Below are positions 23,401 through 38,400 of a stretch of DNA of 64,000 bases, piece after piece. Numbering within the stretch: the first letter of the stretch is position 1; each line of letters begins with the position of its first letter. The DNA is taken from positions 7,756,289-7,820,288 of the forward strand of contig CALNVZ010000649.1 of NCBI GenBank assembly GCA_940671915.1, written 5' to 3'. This DNA comes from Paracentrotus lividus (Eukaryota > Echinodermata > Echinoidea > Camarodonta > Echinidae). The translations under genes were made by a program, and so were the position numbers. The notes beneath the pieces were generated by a model. It had not been told where the DNA came from and did not search any database. It was given only the letters and a program-made list of their open reading frames with translations.

Positions 23401-26400
23401 TACCCCCGGACAATTACTCCCGCAGGACAATACCCTCGCGAAATTACCCCCGTTCGCCCCGACAATTACCCCCGAAATCGACGTCCGGATCAATACCCCG
23501 CCAACAATTACCACCGACAAATCATGAGACAATTACCCCTGATAAATACCCGACAATACCGGACAATTATCCCGGACAATTACCCCGCACGACAAACTAC
23601 GCGTCAAGACATTACCACACTGATACAATTACCCCTGGTAATTAACCCGGAACAATTATCCTGGACACATCACCCCCTGAGGACTAATTACACCCCCAAG
23701 CGACAATTACCCCCCCCCAGACAATAACCCCGAGGACAATACCCCGGCTACAATTACCCCCTGGTCAATTACCCCCGACAACTAGCTCAAGACAATTAAC
23801 CCCTGGATAATTGCCCCCCGACAATTATCCATGAGCAATTACCCCGCGCGGACAATTAACCCCCAAGGACAATTAACCCCAGACAATTAACCCCCCCCCC
23901 CGAAGGAACAATTACCCCCGGACAAATTACCCCCGACAACTACCCCAGACAATTACCCCCCCCCCCCCTCGGGATAATTACCAACGGATAATTACCCAAG
24001 GACCACAGTAAGATATTTGATATTTAGTATGGTCCAACCAAATTGAAGCATGAAATATCTTAGTAATAAGCTTATCGTAAGAACGCTGTAAGGAGAGCAA
24101 CAACAGCATCAGACTAAACGGTCTTGTACAAGTTGCAAATTATCTTGATACTTCATGTCTTCCCAATTCATCATGTTTATTCTATATCTGGTCAGGCCAC
24201 TAATTAATTGATTTCATTTTTGTGATACAATAAAGTTATCGATAAAAATACAAGACTGAATTTGTTGGAGAGGTATACACGGTGTTTTTTCTTTACAATT
24301 CTATTCTTCACCAGTATTACATAGGAGCGAATAATCAAGTTCCCTGACCATACAGTATGACCTGTGATGCTAATATAAATAAATGATCAGAGAACATGAG
24401 ATGTCTGTGGAAACCATGTTCTTTATGGACGGTTCTAAGGGCCATAATCACATGACTCTGTTTGTTGTAATTAACAAATAAAGTGAAAAATAAGTAAATT
24501 TATGCACATTGATTTTTAACGATAACCTGATTGTTGCTAAATTGACATGGCGCTTTTAGTTTATATTCTTGCTAATAGGAGTATGGAAAAAATACTGTAT
24601 GATTTATGTCATAATCGTCACAAATTAGGATGGTACTTATATCCTCTCTGACGTGCATTGACTGCCTATATCACCCTAAATGCGAAAAACAATGCTATGT
24701 GATGATCTGTAAAGTATAAGTATAAGGCCACATCTAACTGGAAATAAGCACTGGCCGGAAATCCCGTAAAGAAATGCTGCACAAGGGGATGTACATTAAT
24801 AATAAACAAAAGCGCCATCCCCCCTGAGAATAAGAACGAAAATCGGATTTTACGCACGAATATAGGAAGGAAAAGGGAAACAAGGAAAAGAAAAAAAAAG
24901 AGGGAAATAAAAGCAAGGGAAAAAAAAGAAAGAGTGGAAGAAGAGAAAAGGAGAAGAGAAATATAAATAGAAAGTGGAAAATAACGAAAACATGCAACAC
25001 CGGGCGAGACTCCAATAAATGGGCGCCGCGGCTGATTCCAACGATCGAAAAAAAGCCGAGAGGGGGTAAATGCTCCTCGGGCGGGAAATGCTGGCCCCAC
25101 CACCGGGGTGTCGCTCGGATGTCGGCCGGATGCCTGGGGGGTAATAGTGCCGGGGAGACCATGGAAGGTCCTCGGGGGGTAATGCCTCGGGCTTGGCAAG
25201 TGCCGGGGGATTGCTCTCAGGAATAATGTCTGGGAATGTCTCGGGCGGTAATGTCCGGGGGCGGAATCTCGGGAATCCAGGCGGTAATTGGCCGTAGAAC
25301 CAAAGATAATCACCCAGTCTCTGACTAGGTATGGACATTTCGCGAGCGCTCTCTTCATAAAAAAAAAATGCAAGGCTGAAGTAATAGGTGATGAATAGCA
25401 GATGTGCCCGCTGGGACCGTATCAGGATATCAGAAAGCAAAATCATGAAGAGTATTACCATGCGCTGTGATCTGGGGGGGCTACCGGGCCCGCGCCCCCC
25501 GGGGGGCCGCAGGGGCCGCCCCGAAAAAGAGGAGGGAAAAGGGGAAAAGTAACAAAAAAAAGTGAAGAAAAAGAAAAAAAAAAGGGAGAAAGCGTGAAAG
25601 AAAAAAATAAAAGAAGAAAAAAAGAGAAAAAAAAGTGGAGAACTGAGAGAAAGAAAGATAAAATATGAAAGAAAGAAGAAAAAAGATGAAAAAAAAGGAA
25701 AGTAAAAGAGGAAGGAATGAAAAAGAAAAAAAAGGAGAGATAGAGAGGAGGGGTAATATAAGATAAAAAGCGGGGCGCAAATCGACAGAAACTAGGGGCG
25801 CCAAAAGGACCTTATAAGCCTAGGGGCGCCAAACGACAATGAAATCTCAGGAGGGGAGTGCGCCAAACGAAATCAAAGCTACGGCGGGGCTAAAAGGGAG
25901 CTTAACGCTCGCGGGCGCCAATGACCCTTGAAAATTAGAGTGCGCGCCAAATGTGACCTAAAGTCGTCCTAAGGGGGCGCCAATTCGACCTAAAATTAGG
26001 GCGCGCCGCACACATAACGTGAGCGCCGGCGCAAGTTGTACTAACGGTGCGGGGCGCCAATTGACCCGAAAAGGTGGTCTCTCAATTATGAAAAAGCGCG
26101 GGGCGCCCAAATCGACCAGAAATAGGGCGGCGCCAAATCGACATAAACTAACGGGGCCTCAATGGAGCTAAACGTACGGGCGCCAACACTCGACCATAAA
26201 TAGAGAGCGCCAAACGTACATAGAAACGACGGGGGCCACAATTGGAGCTTAAACGTAGGGGGCCAAGGGGAAACAGAGGAAGGAAGAAAAAGAGAAAGAG
26301 GAGAGTAGAGAGGGTCGAGGGGGGCAAGAAAAAAAAAGTGGTGGGCGCCAAAGCGACAGTAAACTAACGGGCCGCCAAATGACCGTTAAACGTGTAGGGC

Positions 26401-29400
26401 CGCAAACTTTCGACCATAAAAGAGGGGGGTGGTGGCGCCAAATCGAAGTTAACTACGGGGGCCAAAATGAGCTTAAACGCCGACGGCGCCAATGATCCGA
26501 AATTAGGTGGAGGCGCCAAATTGACCTAAAGCGAGGGGGGCGCCAAATCGGATCCTAAAGTAGGGGGCGCCAAATCGACAAGAAACGACGGGGCCGCCAA
26601 TTGAGCTAAACGTCCGGGGCGCCAGAAGTGACCCGAAAGGTGGGGCGCCAATCACCCTAAAGCGGACGGGCGCCAAATACGACCATAAATCTAAGGGGCG
26701 CGCGCCAATCGACATAACGTAGAGCGGGCTCAAAATGTGAGCTTAACGCTCCGCCAATGTTCGGGACCATAAAGTGTAGGGGCGCCAAAGCGACTAACAG
26801 GGCCCAATGGAGCGTAAAGTGAGAGGCCGCCCAAATAAAGGCTCCAATCGACCTGTCAATTAAGGGGTGTGGGGCGCCAAAATCCCGAAGCAAACTAAAT
26901 ATCGGCCCGCCAAATTGAACCCGAAATAGTGGGGGCCCAAAAGAACCCTAAAAACTAGGAGCGCCCCAACGACCAAATAAGGGGGCCCACATGCGACATG
27001 TAAACTTACGGGGGGGGGGGCAAATGAGCTAAACGTAGGGGCGCCAAAGTGCTAAACGCAGTCGCGCAAATAGACCTTAGATTTAGGGGGCGCCAAATCG
27101 ACATTAAACTACAGGGCCGCCAAATTGAGCTTAAACGCCGGGGCTCCAAATTAACCAGAAATTTAGGTACTGGGGGCGCCAAATTGACCTAAAGCTGAAG
27201 GGGCGCCTAATTGATATTAAACTAAGGGGCGCCGAATCCACCTTAAACTAAGTAAGGGCACCAAATTTCGACCTTAGATTTAGAAGGGGCGCCAAATCGA
27301 CCTAAAGCTGAGGGGGCGCCTATATTGATATTGTAAACTTAGTGATGGGGCGGCCTGAATCCACCTTAACTATAGTAAGGGCAAAAAACCAAATTTCGAC
27401 CTTAGATTTAGAAGGGGCGCCAAATCGACCTTAAACTAGGGGTCCAAAATTGATTTATACGATGGGGCGCCAAAGAAACCTTAAAACTTAGGTGGGGCCA
27501 GCAAATCGACTTTAAATGCTAGAGGGGGTCCAAATGGAACTTAAAACTAAGGAGGCCCAAAAATTGACCTTAGCCTCAAATGTAGGGCGCCAAAATTATC
27601 TTAAACATACGGGGCGCTGAATTGACTTAGGATTTAGGGGCACCGATTTCACCTGAAGTTAAGCGGGCGCCAAATCGATTTTAAATTAAAGGACGTCAAA
27701 CTGAGCTCAAATGTAGGGGTGCCGAATTGACCTGAGACTTAGGAGTGCCAAATTTATCTTAATCTTAGGGGCTCCAACCATATCCTAAATTTAGGGAGAG
27801 GTGCTGAATTTACCAGAAACTAAGGGGCCCCCGAAAAAACACACACAAATAAGAAGGGGTCTTTAAAATGGTATCTATCTAGAAATAGCAAAATTTGAAA
27901 ATTCCATGCCTCCTGGTTTGTATATAATATAGTATAGCAAACTTTTCGCTCGCGCTTCGCGCTCGCATCATCTTTTCCAATTGAGTTATAACATTGTGTT
28001 CCTGAGGAATGCATAAAATGTCCTTTTTCTAATCATTCGAATATATAAAAATTTCCGTTCCCTTTTCGCACACGCCTGTGTTTTTCCTCTTTTACCAGAA
28101 TTTACATTATGTGATTCTAACCATCAAAACATTTAAATTTATTTTATTTCACGTTACAATTTTTTTTTTCCCCATTTCAAATTGATCTTCAACATATTAG
28201 CTCCGCCAAATTGAGCTTACACGTACGGGCGCCAAAATGACCTTAATCTTATGGGGGCGCTGAATTGAAGTTAAGGGGGCGTCAAATCGATTTTAAAATT
28301 AGGGGAGCCAAATTGAGCTTACACGTATAGGGCGCCCAAATGACTAAGGGGCGTCGAATTTACCTGAAACTAAGGGGGCAACAAATTGGTCTTTATAATA
28401 TGGTCTCTGTCTTGATAGAGCAAAATTTCAAAATTCATGCATCCGGGTCTGTATAATACATCGCGAAATTTTCGCTCGCGCTTCGCGCTCGCATCATTTT
28501 TTTTCAATGAATTATTACATTGTGTTCCTGAGGAGCGCATGAAATGTCCTGTTTTCTAATCATTCGAATACATCAAAATTTCCGTTTGCGCTTGCCTGTG
28601 TTTTTCCTCTTACCAGAATTTACATTATGGGATTCTAACCAATAAAACATTTCAATTTATTTGATTTCACGTTACATATATTTTTGCATTTCAAATCTTA
28701 GGGGGCGCCGAATTGACCTGAAGTTAAGACGGTGCCAAATTGATCTTAAACTTAGGGGCGCCAAATGAAGCCTGAACTTAGGGAGGTGTGCCGAATTTAC
28801 CTGAAACTAAGGGGCAACAACTTGGTATTTGAAATATGGTCTCTAAAATTTTTAATTCCTCCTGGTCTGTCATGTCTGTAATTATATATATATATATAGC
28901 AAAATTTTGGCTCGCGCTACGCGCTCGCATCATTTTTTCCAATCAAATGATTGTGCTCCTGAGGAACGCATACAATGTCATGTTTTCTAATCATTCAATA
29001 CATCAACATTCCACTCGCGCTTCGCTCTCGCTTGTGCTTTTCCTCTTACCAGAATTTACATTATGGGATACTAATCATCAAGAAATTTAAATTTATTTGA
29101 ATACACGTTACATTTATTTTTGCATTTTCGAATTGACCTGAAACTAAGGGGCACCAAATTGATTTTTAACCCAGGGACATCAAATTGACCTAAATCATGC
29201 ATGTATTTCGCCAATTCAATCAAACATTTAGGGGGCGCCAAATGATCTTATACTTAGTTGGCGCCAAATTGAGCTTAAACTTAGGGGCGCCAAATTTATC
29301 TTGAACTTAGGGAGGGAAACAGAATTATCAGGTAGATAGATAGAAACAGATAGATAGATAGATAGATATTCATCTTTCTTTCATTTGTCAAATTACTGGG

Positions 29401-32400
29401 CAACATATTGGTCTTTATGGAGGCCAAATAATTGATCCTAAACTTCTGTGCTCTATTGTATTACATAGAGCAAAATTTTCGCTCGCGCTTCGCGCTCGCA
29501 TCATTTTCCAAGGAGTTATTACATTGTGTTCCTGAGGAATGCTTAAAATGTCACGTTTTCAGATCATTCCGATACATCAAATTTATGCTCGCGCTTCACG
29601 CTCGCCTATTTTTTTCTTTTTTGTAAGCAGATTATGAGGATTCTGAACAACAAAACATCAATTTACATTTGTTTGATTTCACATTACTTGATGGACAAAT
29701 TTCACATGATTTTATATGGCTTGCTTTCAAATCGTTTTGATGGACAAATTACAGCTCCCGATTATATGATATTCTGATGAAGAGCTAAACAAAATTGAAA
29801 CACCTATATTGCTCAGAATTCTTTCTGATCGTAAAGTAGAGAGAGAGAGAAAAAAAAGATTCCGATCGCGCTTCGCGCTCGTATTTATAATTATTAGTAT
29901 TTTCATCTGTAGTGTTATAATACATCATATTCCTAAAAAAAATTCTTTTATATGAACTCACCATTTATTAAAAAATAAAATGAATAAAAAATAAAATAAA
30001 TTATTCTTACGTGCATTTAAGCCGTAGGCCTATGTTTGCCTAGGGGGGGGGCGCCATATTTTGAAAAGTACACAGGGGCGCCAAAATCACCTCGGGCCCC
30101 CCGGGGTGCGAAATCCTGGATACGCGCCTGTATACAGATCATTATTAATTAATGGGGGGAGGGGGATAAATGAAAATTTTAAAAAATAAAATAAAAGGAG
30201 GTCTTGACAAGAAAAGTTTATGAAGCCACATTTGAAAAAAAAATTGAGTGTTTTTGTTATAGAAAAGGCTAAAATTTAAGCATCTCATAATACCCCTGCA
30301 CCTGCCCTTCAAATCACCAAGGACAGACACACCCCACAAAAAGTTCCTTCGAGTACATACATGGTACACACTCAAATCATTTTCAACACTCGACCATGTT
30401 CACCGGTGTGTTATTGTTCTCGTCCTTCTCGGTAGCATACACATAACCGGTTAACCCTCGTAAGTATACAGTGTTATACCTCCCCTTTCTTACCTCCTCC
30501 TCGTAGCCTATTTTTCTTATAGTAAAAGTTTTTTGTTTCAAATCAATAGTTAGATCTAAGAGCGTATGATGATGATGAATAATGTCAGATGATGGTGATG
30601 GTGATGATGATCAGGATGATGACCATGATGATATTATGATCGTGATGATCGATATGGTGACGATGATGTGAAAATGATGACCAGGCATTGGATGAGGATG
30701 ATTATGAATGTCAGGTCTCATAATGGTGATGATGATTACGATGATGATGCTGATGATGATGATGAGGATGATGATGAGGTGATTAATTAATACAATGATA
30801 TCTGACTGATGATGCATGATGATAATATCTTGATGATTATGATGATAATGATGCAGGGCGATGATGATGAACCATTATGGCAGTAAAGGCCTCGTCACAC
30901 CGAGTCCAGTCCGGGTCACGGCACGGGCCCGTTCCAGTTCAACAATGGGCAAAAACGGTTGAAATGAATCGGCCGTGTACTATTGCAATGAGACTGGTCA
31001 CAACAAACACGGGCTATGCCTTACTAGCCAGAATGGCAAACGGTACGGTTTTTATGGGATCGCTCATGGAGCGATTTGAGACGGTTTGCCGTACCGGTCA
31101 CCGGACCGGACTCGGTTTGACGAGGCCTTAATGGACATCAGGCGGTGCCGGTTAAAGAAACAACTATAAAATCATAAAGCTAGAATCATAGGCAGAAATA
31201 TTCCACCGTTTTCGGGATATTATTGAATATTTTGGAATTTTCTTCTATATCCCATCTATTAAGCATTCAGTGTTTAACCAATGCAATCACAAAATAATCG
31301 ACTGAATCCTTTCAGAATCATTAATGCTTTGTAGGTCCCCTCCCCCCCCCAAAAAAAAAACAACAAAAGAACAAAAAAATACAAACAAAATACAAACAAA
31401 ACAAAGCGACAACAAACAAAAGCGAAAACAAAACAATATACAAGACAAAACAAACCAAAAAAAAAAGTGAATCCAGACAAAAAAATAAATTTTTATGAAA
31501 AAAATATGAGGTTTTACCATTGATTTCATTAGGGCCTATGTATCCAAAATAGAGGTGTAGTCAGAATTAACCAGCATTGAACACATTTCGTGAATGGGAG
31601 TTTCCTTTTAAAATTAAAACATGTTTTTTCCTCTTTAAAACAAATCTAAGGGACACTTAATTGGGAAGATAAGTGAGAACATAGATTAATTTGAGGCCAG
31701 ATAATGACCCAGAAAAGGATCTAGATTTTCAGTTGTCTCTATAACTTGTATTTATTTATTTATTTATTTTCAGTTTATTTATTCAGGGTGGCTTCTTCAG
31801 TTTCGTGAACTGCTGTCCATGAGGGCCCTGATCATAAAAAAACAATATATAGAGATACATGTGCATGGTTCAAAACAATACCAGATACTAGATATTTAAA
31901 GACACAGCCTTGGAAACAATTATTAGACTAAATCACATTAACTACCCACATGATTTGGTCCAACAATCATTTCCCAAACTGTATAAATACAGTTATAGAA
32001 TAGTATAGAGAGAACCTTAGTCATTATTATAAAAAAGAGGAAATAATAACCTATATTGTCTATTCAATTTTACCGTCATAGGTTACCTAGATCAGTAATA
32101 AAAAAACGAAAATCTGACTAGCAATCTAGACCAATCTCCATCAGCATCGTAGATATTACAGTGCATGCAACGCACAGACCACACAGCTATATACACACGG
32201 CGTATGGCATGCATTATCCTCTGCGGTAACCATCAATTTGAATTTTGCACCGTACATTTTTTTTTTGAGGTACGAAAAAATTTAGAATGAATTTTGGTAA
32301 TCGCAATATAATGACAAACATACACATTTGAGCTTAATCATGTTATGGGGAGATATAGTCATTGATATACTACTATATCCTCTCAAAAACTAGAAATGTA

Positions 32401-35400
32401 ATATTTTTGCCTGCAAAAGGATGACACAGTCTTTTAAGGTGGGGTCTGTTCTGAGCAGGAGGGAATTTTGAGTGCAAGGACTGAGAGCTTGGAGTGTGGA
32501 GGGGGTAGGAAAAGAGGGATATATAGGATGACCGGCCAAAATGTACTTGTGCAAGGAAATGATCAAAAGAGAACTTGAGTTTACCGAGTGAAGAGGATGC
32601 TTGAGATATTATGAGATGGAGATGTAGCTGGACGGACAAATATGTAGCCCTTCGTCAGGGGAAAAAGAAACTGACTGAACTAAACAATGATCTTTATCCT
32701 TCTATCTTCAAACAGCACCCCCACGATGCATGCTCCCTGAGAGAACCAACGGAGAAGTCTTTTCCATCACAGGATATACAGGGAGAATCTTTGATGAGGG
32801 CTTGCCAATTGGTGAACAAGTAACCATCTCTTTAAGATCATGTAAACCAGGCTATACCCCTCAGAGATATGTCAGGGCAGGCTGTTCGAACGTGGGAGAG
32901 TGGACAGTCCCTGTACCGATATGTGAAAGGGGAGACTCAGGTTTGTTGAGACACTTTTTACTCAAGGTCACCTATGGCTCATGGGTAAAGTTTTTGGAGG
33001 TGTGGGCGGATTGGATTGAAAAGTAGAATGTTAGGCATATTATAAAAGGTATATTATGACAAAATGCATTGGTATTTGGATGCCCAAGGAAAAAAGTCAA
33101 GTGCAAGGGCTATGGAGGCGGGGGGGGCGAGGTGTTGCTCCGCGCGCCTGTTGAGGCTGCGGTGGAGCGGGGGAGGGCATGCTCCAAGCTTAAAAGTTTA
33201 AATTCAGCAAATCGTGAAAAGTATCAAAACGACAAACCGACCAACAACGATGAGCCAACTAGCACTGTGCATGTTCTATTTCAGGACGACTCTTAACAAA
33301 GACTCGGATGTCTGCCACCCTCCTCCCTACCTGACCACGTACTCCTTCTCTCGAAAAAACCACGCTTCCCTCGCTTCGCGCACTTCGAGTCTTCAGTCGC
33401 CTACGTCCCTTACTAAACAATATAGTGCGTCCGTGCCTCCAGTTAAATGACTCACCACTTCACAACGATAGCGGAGAATTAGTGATCCAGTTCCCTCTGT
33501 AGACAACAACACGATACACTTCTAAGCTGTTTCTTATTCACACGATATAGTACCACCATGGTAATACCATGATAATTGTAATTATAAGAAATATTGAAAA
33601 TGAATTCTTCAACATGGTACGATACTTGATATGATAGAAGGCCAATGCAACAATGTACATTGTACATGTTAACATTTATATTGTATACCACAGTTGTCTT
33701 AAGAACGTATAGGCCCTACTGCTTGCTACTTAGCTCCTATTCTCAATTTGATTGATTTTTCCTATGTTTTTTAAAAATTTTATCCAATGATCATTAATGC
33801 ATGATCATCATAAATACTTAATGTATAATGTTTTATTGAGCAACATAGGGGCATAATGAACAAGAACAAAAACTCAACATACATGTAGTTGTACCATAGT
33901 TGTTCCATGCATTACCATTAAATCTGTACATCACTTTATGGGAGGCTACGTAAAAACATGGTGGGGCCTACCCTGGAAAAAACAATCGGTACCGTGGGTT
34001 CAATGACATGACCATATGATGGTTCTACCATGGTAATACCATGGTAACGATGGAACTTTTTTTTTCAAGGATGGTACGTGTCAGGTTAATTGAGCTATGT
34101 GGCACAAATCCATTTTTTTTAAGGCAGACTCCCCCCTTCCCGACAGACACACATTGGGGTGGAAGAAAAGTCATACAAGACACAATCTATTGATATGGTT
34201 AAATTTATATAACATGATACTCCTTTCAACTGGAGCATACATGTAAGGTGTCAAAAATCTGAGGATATGTGTCATTTTTCACGGTCCCAGTAGGCCCTAT
34301 GAGTTATTTGCCTTTATAGTATTATGCCTCATATGGCGTTCCATGCATGCCATATGTGTTGTGTTTACGATCATGGACTGCATTAACGTTTTGCGTTGTC
34401 TTGGTCATGGTTAATAAAGCTCATCCCAATTAATTCTTGGATTGTCTGATTTTTCATCTTTCTGTCTTGGCGCGTAAGTCACTTTGACCAGTAAAAAATC
34501 AAATTTTGTTGATTCCAACAAGCATTTAGTGTGCATCCATGTATCAAATGTATGGTCCCTGTACCATCATGTACCAAGAGATGGATTTATTATTTTTTTT
34601 GGCTTAAAGTAAAACTAAAAGGGATATGACCTTATTTAAATAAACATTAAGAGGGAAAGTGTGCGTAATTAATTCTACTGCCTTGTCATTATAACGCAAA
34701 ATTTTCGGCTTGCGCTTTGCGCTCGAAAAAAAAAAAAACCTTTAAAAAGGTCTGCTTTTTCAGATTTCGAACCCCCTCGTAAAAATCCTAGTTACAGGCC
34801 TGAGAATTACATCCAAACTTTGAACGCAATTATCTCAAAAGCTGGTTTTGGGGACTCAGCGAGGTGTATAATCACTGATGGTATAAATGCATACAAGAAC
34901 TGGAGGCAATTGTTGTTATTAATACATTATGATTACTTTGTCAGTCTCTACAGAACGGACGGAGGGAATGTGTGCTAAGCCTGGGTACATTTCTCGCGTT
35001 GTACAGTATGTGAATGGAGCAGACATCGACAAACTCAGCTCGTACCCTCACGATGAACTTCCAGAGGGAACGTTTCTTGTGTCTCGCTGTTCCCTCCCTG
35101 AGGCGTATGTCATGCAGGGAAGTGCAAATAGAACATGTGCTGAAGGGATTTGGTCTGGACAGGAACCAAGATGTGGTATGGAAACAACTAGCTAAACAAG
35201 CTAAATTTAATATTTTGTACAATATGACAAACAATTATAGTCTCATGTGGTATGCAACAAGCATTGGCAGCTGGGTATGCCAGCAGATGATGTGAGTCCC
35301 TGATAATTGAGCCACTTAAATTGGTTGGTTACTGCTCATATGAATTCATACATGGTCACGTACATCACTTTTCAAACAAAAGACATAAAGACTCAAACTA

Positions 35401-38400
35401 AGTAACAAATAAAATGAAATGTTAAACCTCAAAATTAATACATACATGTATACAATTGTGTCAAAAGAACAATTTCATGATGTAGAACAAAACAGATGTA
35501 AAAAAATCTGCAAAATCATCATTTCACACTTGTTAAAATATATGTTTGCAGGACACTTGGAGCTCGAAATATGATTCCAAATAATTTCTGCCAACCAATG
35601 AGACAAGGGTTATTCAAAATTGTTTGTGGCCAAATGTATGAAGATTCTGTCGAGTGTAGATATTCTCCTGTTAGTAATTGTTAAAGTATAAATTATGTTA
35701 CAATAACAATTACAAAAAAATGATTTCACTATAAAAGGAATTTTAATTCAGTCCTCTTCAGTTATAACAAGGTACCTACATTGACAACTGCGCACAATGT
35801 TTGAAATTGGGACCAGGGAACTGCTCTTTTATAATGAGAAATTGTCCTATCCATGCTAGTTATAATGGACTGTATACATGGTTGTAGTCATGGTAACAAT
35901 ATATCAACAGCAATAACAATATATGATATATGTGCCTTTCATATTGATCATATGCAGTCCGTGCCACAACAGAGATCTACTTTCATAACAACCAATCTAT
36001 GCAGATTAGGAGTAATGGAACTATTGTCATCTATCCACAAAGTCTTCTACGCATTCATTGTAAGATGCCTTCTTGGAGCAATGCAAGAGCACATTTGATA
36101 TCAGATAATGGACCGGTAAGATTGGAGCCAGAAGTGTGCCAATATTTGATTCAGGATTAATTTCTTTGAAGATAAAAGGGTTATATTGTTAGGATTGTGA
36201 TAGGGTTTTATGATAGGCTCGGGGTCAGGGATAGGGTGGTATCTCACTTCACGGAAACAAAAATGAGACAGATTTGCCAGCAATGGCATTGTGCTAGATC
36301 TGTCTCCTCTTTTTCCGCGAAGAAATCTTTTGTGCCATGGACAAAAGGTTACGTGACACAAAAGACGGATTAGCCAGCATGGCATTGTACTAGATCTGTC
36401 TCTAGCTGTGCCACAAAAAAATCTGTCGCGGAGACAGATACAATGCCATGCTGGCAAATATGTCTCATTTTTGTGTCCACGAAGTGAGATACCACCCATA
36501 GTGATGAGTCCCTTGCCGTAAAGCTTATTGTTTAAGGATTGACTGGGTAGCAATTGCCATCAGGGTATGTCATATAATGGAGCTGGAATGAAGAATCCAC
36601 TTCTCTCTTTCTTTTTATCCATATTTCTTCTTTAATTCCCCCCATGCCTTATAGTCTTTCATGTTGTAATTGCTTTGTTGAAGTTTATATAACTGTAAAA
36701 GTCATTAGTCCGCTCCGGTAAATATGTGTAAACTTGGAAACAAGCAATTTTCTCATTTAACGAAAACTATAATTACATGTATACTGAACACATAGGAAAG
36801 AAATATTGTGTGCACGTGTTTGAAATTAGGACCAAGGGAATTGCCTTGTTGTAATGAGAACTCATTGTATCCATGCTCCTTATAATGGTAGAGGACTGTA
36901 TGAGAAATTGTTTTAAAAAAATTAACCCTGTAGCACCTAAACCGCCCGAGACTGCCCGTCAGCTTAATCACTAAACCGCCTGAAACCGCCCCTGTTTTAT
37001 GCACGTTATAGTCATGAAAATTCCAAAAATATGTGACCAAATATGCTCATACTTGTTGTGCATTACCCATTGGATGTCTGCAGTCCCATTAAGCACAAAA
37101 AAGTATGTTTAACAAGTATGTCTGATTGAAACACCCCGATGCAAAAACAGCTTAACCCTTTCCGTCGGGGAGTAAGCTGACACTTTTCACGCAGTCTCTA
37201 GGTGCTAAAGGGTTGTAAATGTAATCTTGACCAATCTAGATTGGAAATTTCTGAGAATATATATGTGCAGATCAGAATAAAAGAAAATTATGCCCTGAAT
37301 AATCATTTTGGCGTGTAAATGGGGCGAAAAGAACTTGAAAATTCAATTCAAATTGGTTTTATTTTTAAAAACTCTTCAAAAAGTCCGGGGACTATAAAAC
37401 AATGAATAATTTTTTTTTTAAAGCATTTAAATTGGATGTGGTGTATAAAAGGGCAGGAAATGGAATATCTAAATATGTAGATTTAAAAAATAATTTCTGA
37501 AACCGCCCGCAAACCGACTTTTTGTTTTTCTCTCTTCAAATTGTTCTTACTCACTCATGCATGACGTATGGGTCATATTGATTTCATCACATGAAAGAGG
37601 AGACTCTATTAAAAGCTTTCAATTGATTAGATTAACCCGTTAGGGACTGAGCCCGAATATATTCGGGCTGAGGTCTCTGGGAAATGTGTGTTATGGCCAA
37701 ATCAGCTCATCTCCAACAGGTTACTTTAAGATTAAATTATGATCAACAGTGATTAACAGTGATCAATCTCAATTTCATTTTGTGGGACGCACCTTAGGCC
37801 TATAGGATTATATTTTTATGTAATCAGCTGCTATGCTATTTTATCTTGAATTACAGAATGCTTATTACAGTGATGACCTTGGTACTTCACAAATGGTAAT
37901 TTCAATGAACCCACCACGTCCACAGTATTCTGGGCGTTACACTTGTCAATCTGATGATGGGAATATTTCTCACAGTGTCTTCATCCAGTTTGCTGGTAAG
38001 ATGCTATTTTTTCATGAATAAAAATGAAATGATATTTAGCACTCAGGACCGTCAGGCATGACACTCATGGGGCTTTACAAAGATCATTACGACATCATTT
38101 ACCCTGTCATAGCTTAGCAGCCAAGTATATAGTGCTTAAAGATAATCTTGAGTAGTCGTCATGAAAAGAATAATCGAAAAATCATTTTCCATTCTTGATC
38201 ATACTAGAATCTCAAGCATAGTGAATAATACTATACAACAAAGGAATTTGAAAAAAAATTGTGTAAAGTTCTGCTGAGAAAAAGAGTAAAATAACCATCA
38301 ATCCAATGACACGTCGGGAAGTCCAATTACATGCGTGATTAACACGGCCATGTGGAAAGTCTAAGGGTAAATCATGTGTACGTGATTCGCACCGGGTCTG

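Noticed and set aside
21407-23727. Proline/asparagine-rich open frames on the + strand
   Set aside because: Pure translation of the ggacaattaccccc array.
24666-26893. Long minus-strand open frames (up to 235 codons)
   Set aside because: They lie over polypurine tracts and the inverted minisatellite block; low complexity and no domain.
30877-31131. 84-codon open frame
   Set aside because: It coincides exactly with a GC-rich inverted-repeat element and has no domain.
34764-34863. Exon-like stretch after ttttcag reading DFEPPRKNPSYRPEN with a gtgtat donor
   Set aside because: The donor phase does not fit exon 3, the frame runs on to a stop inside the true exon, and the text resembles a common repeat (accccctcgtaaaaatcctag followed by ggcctg).
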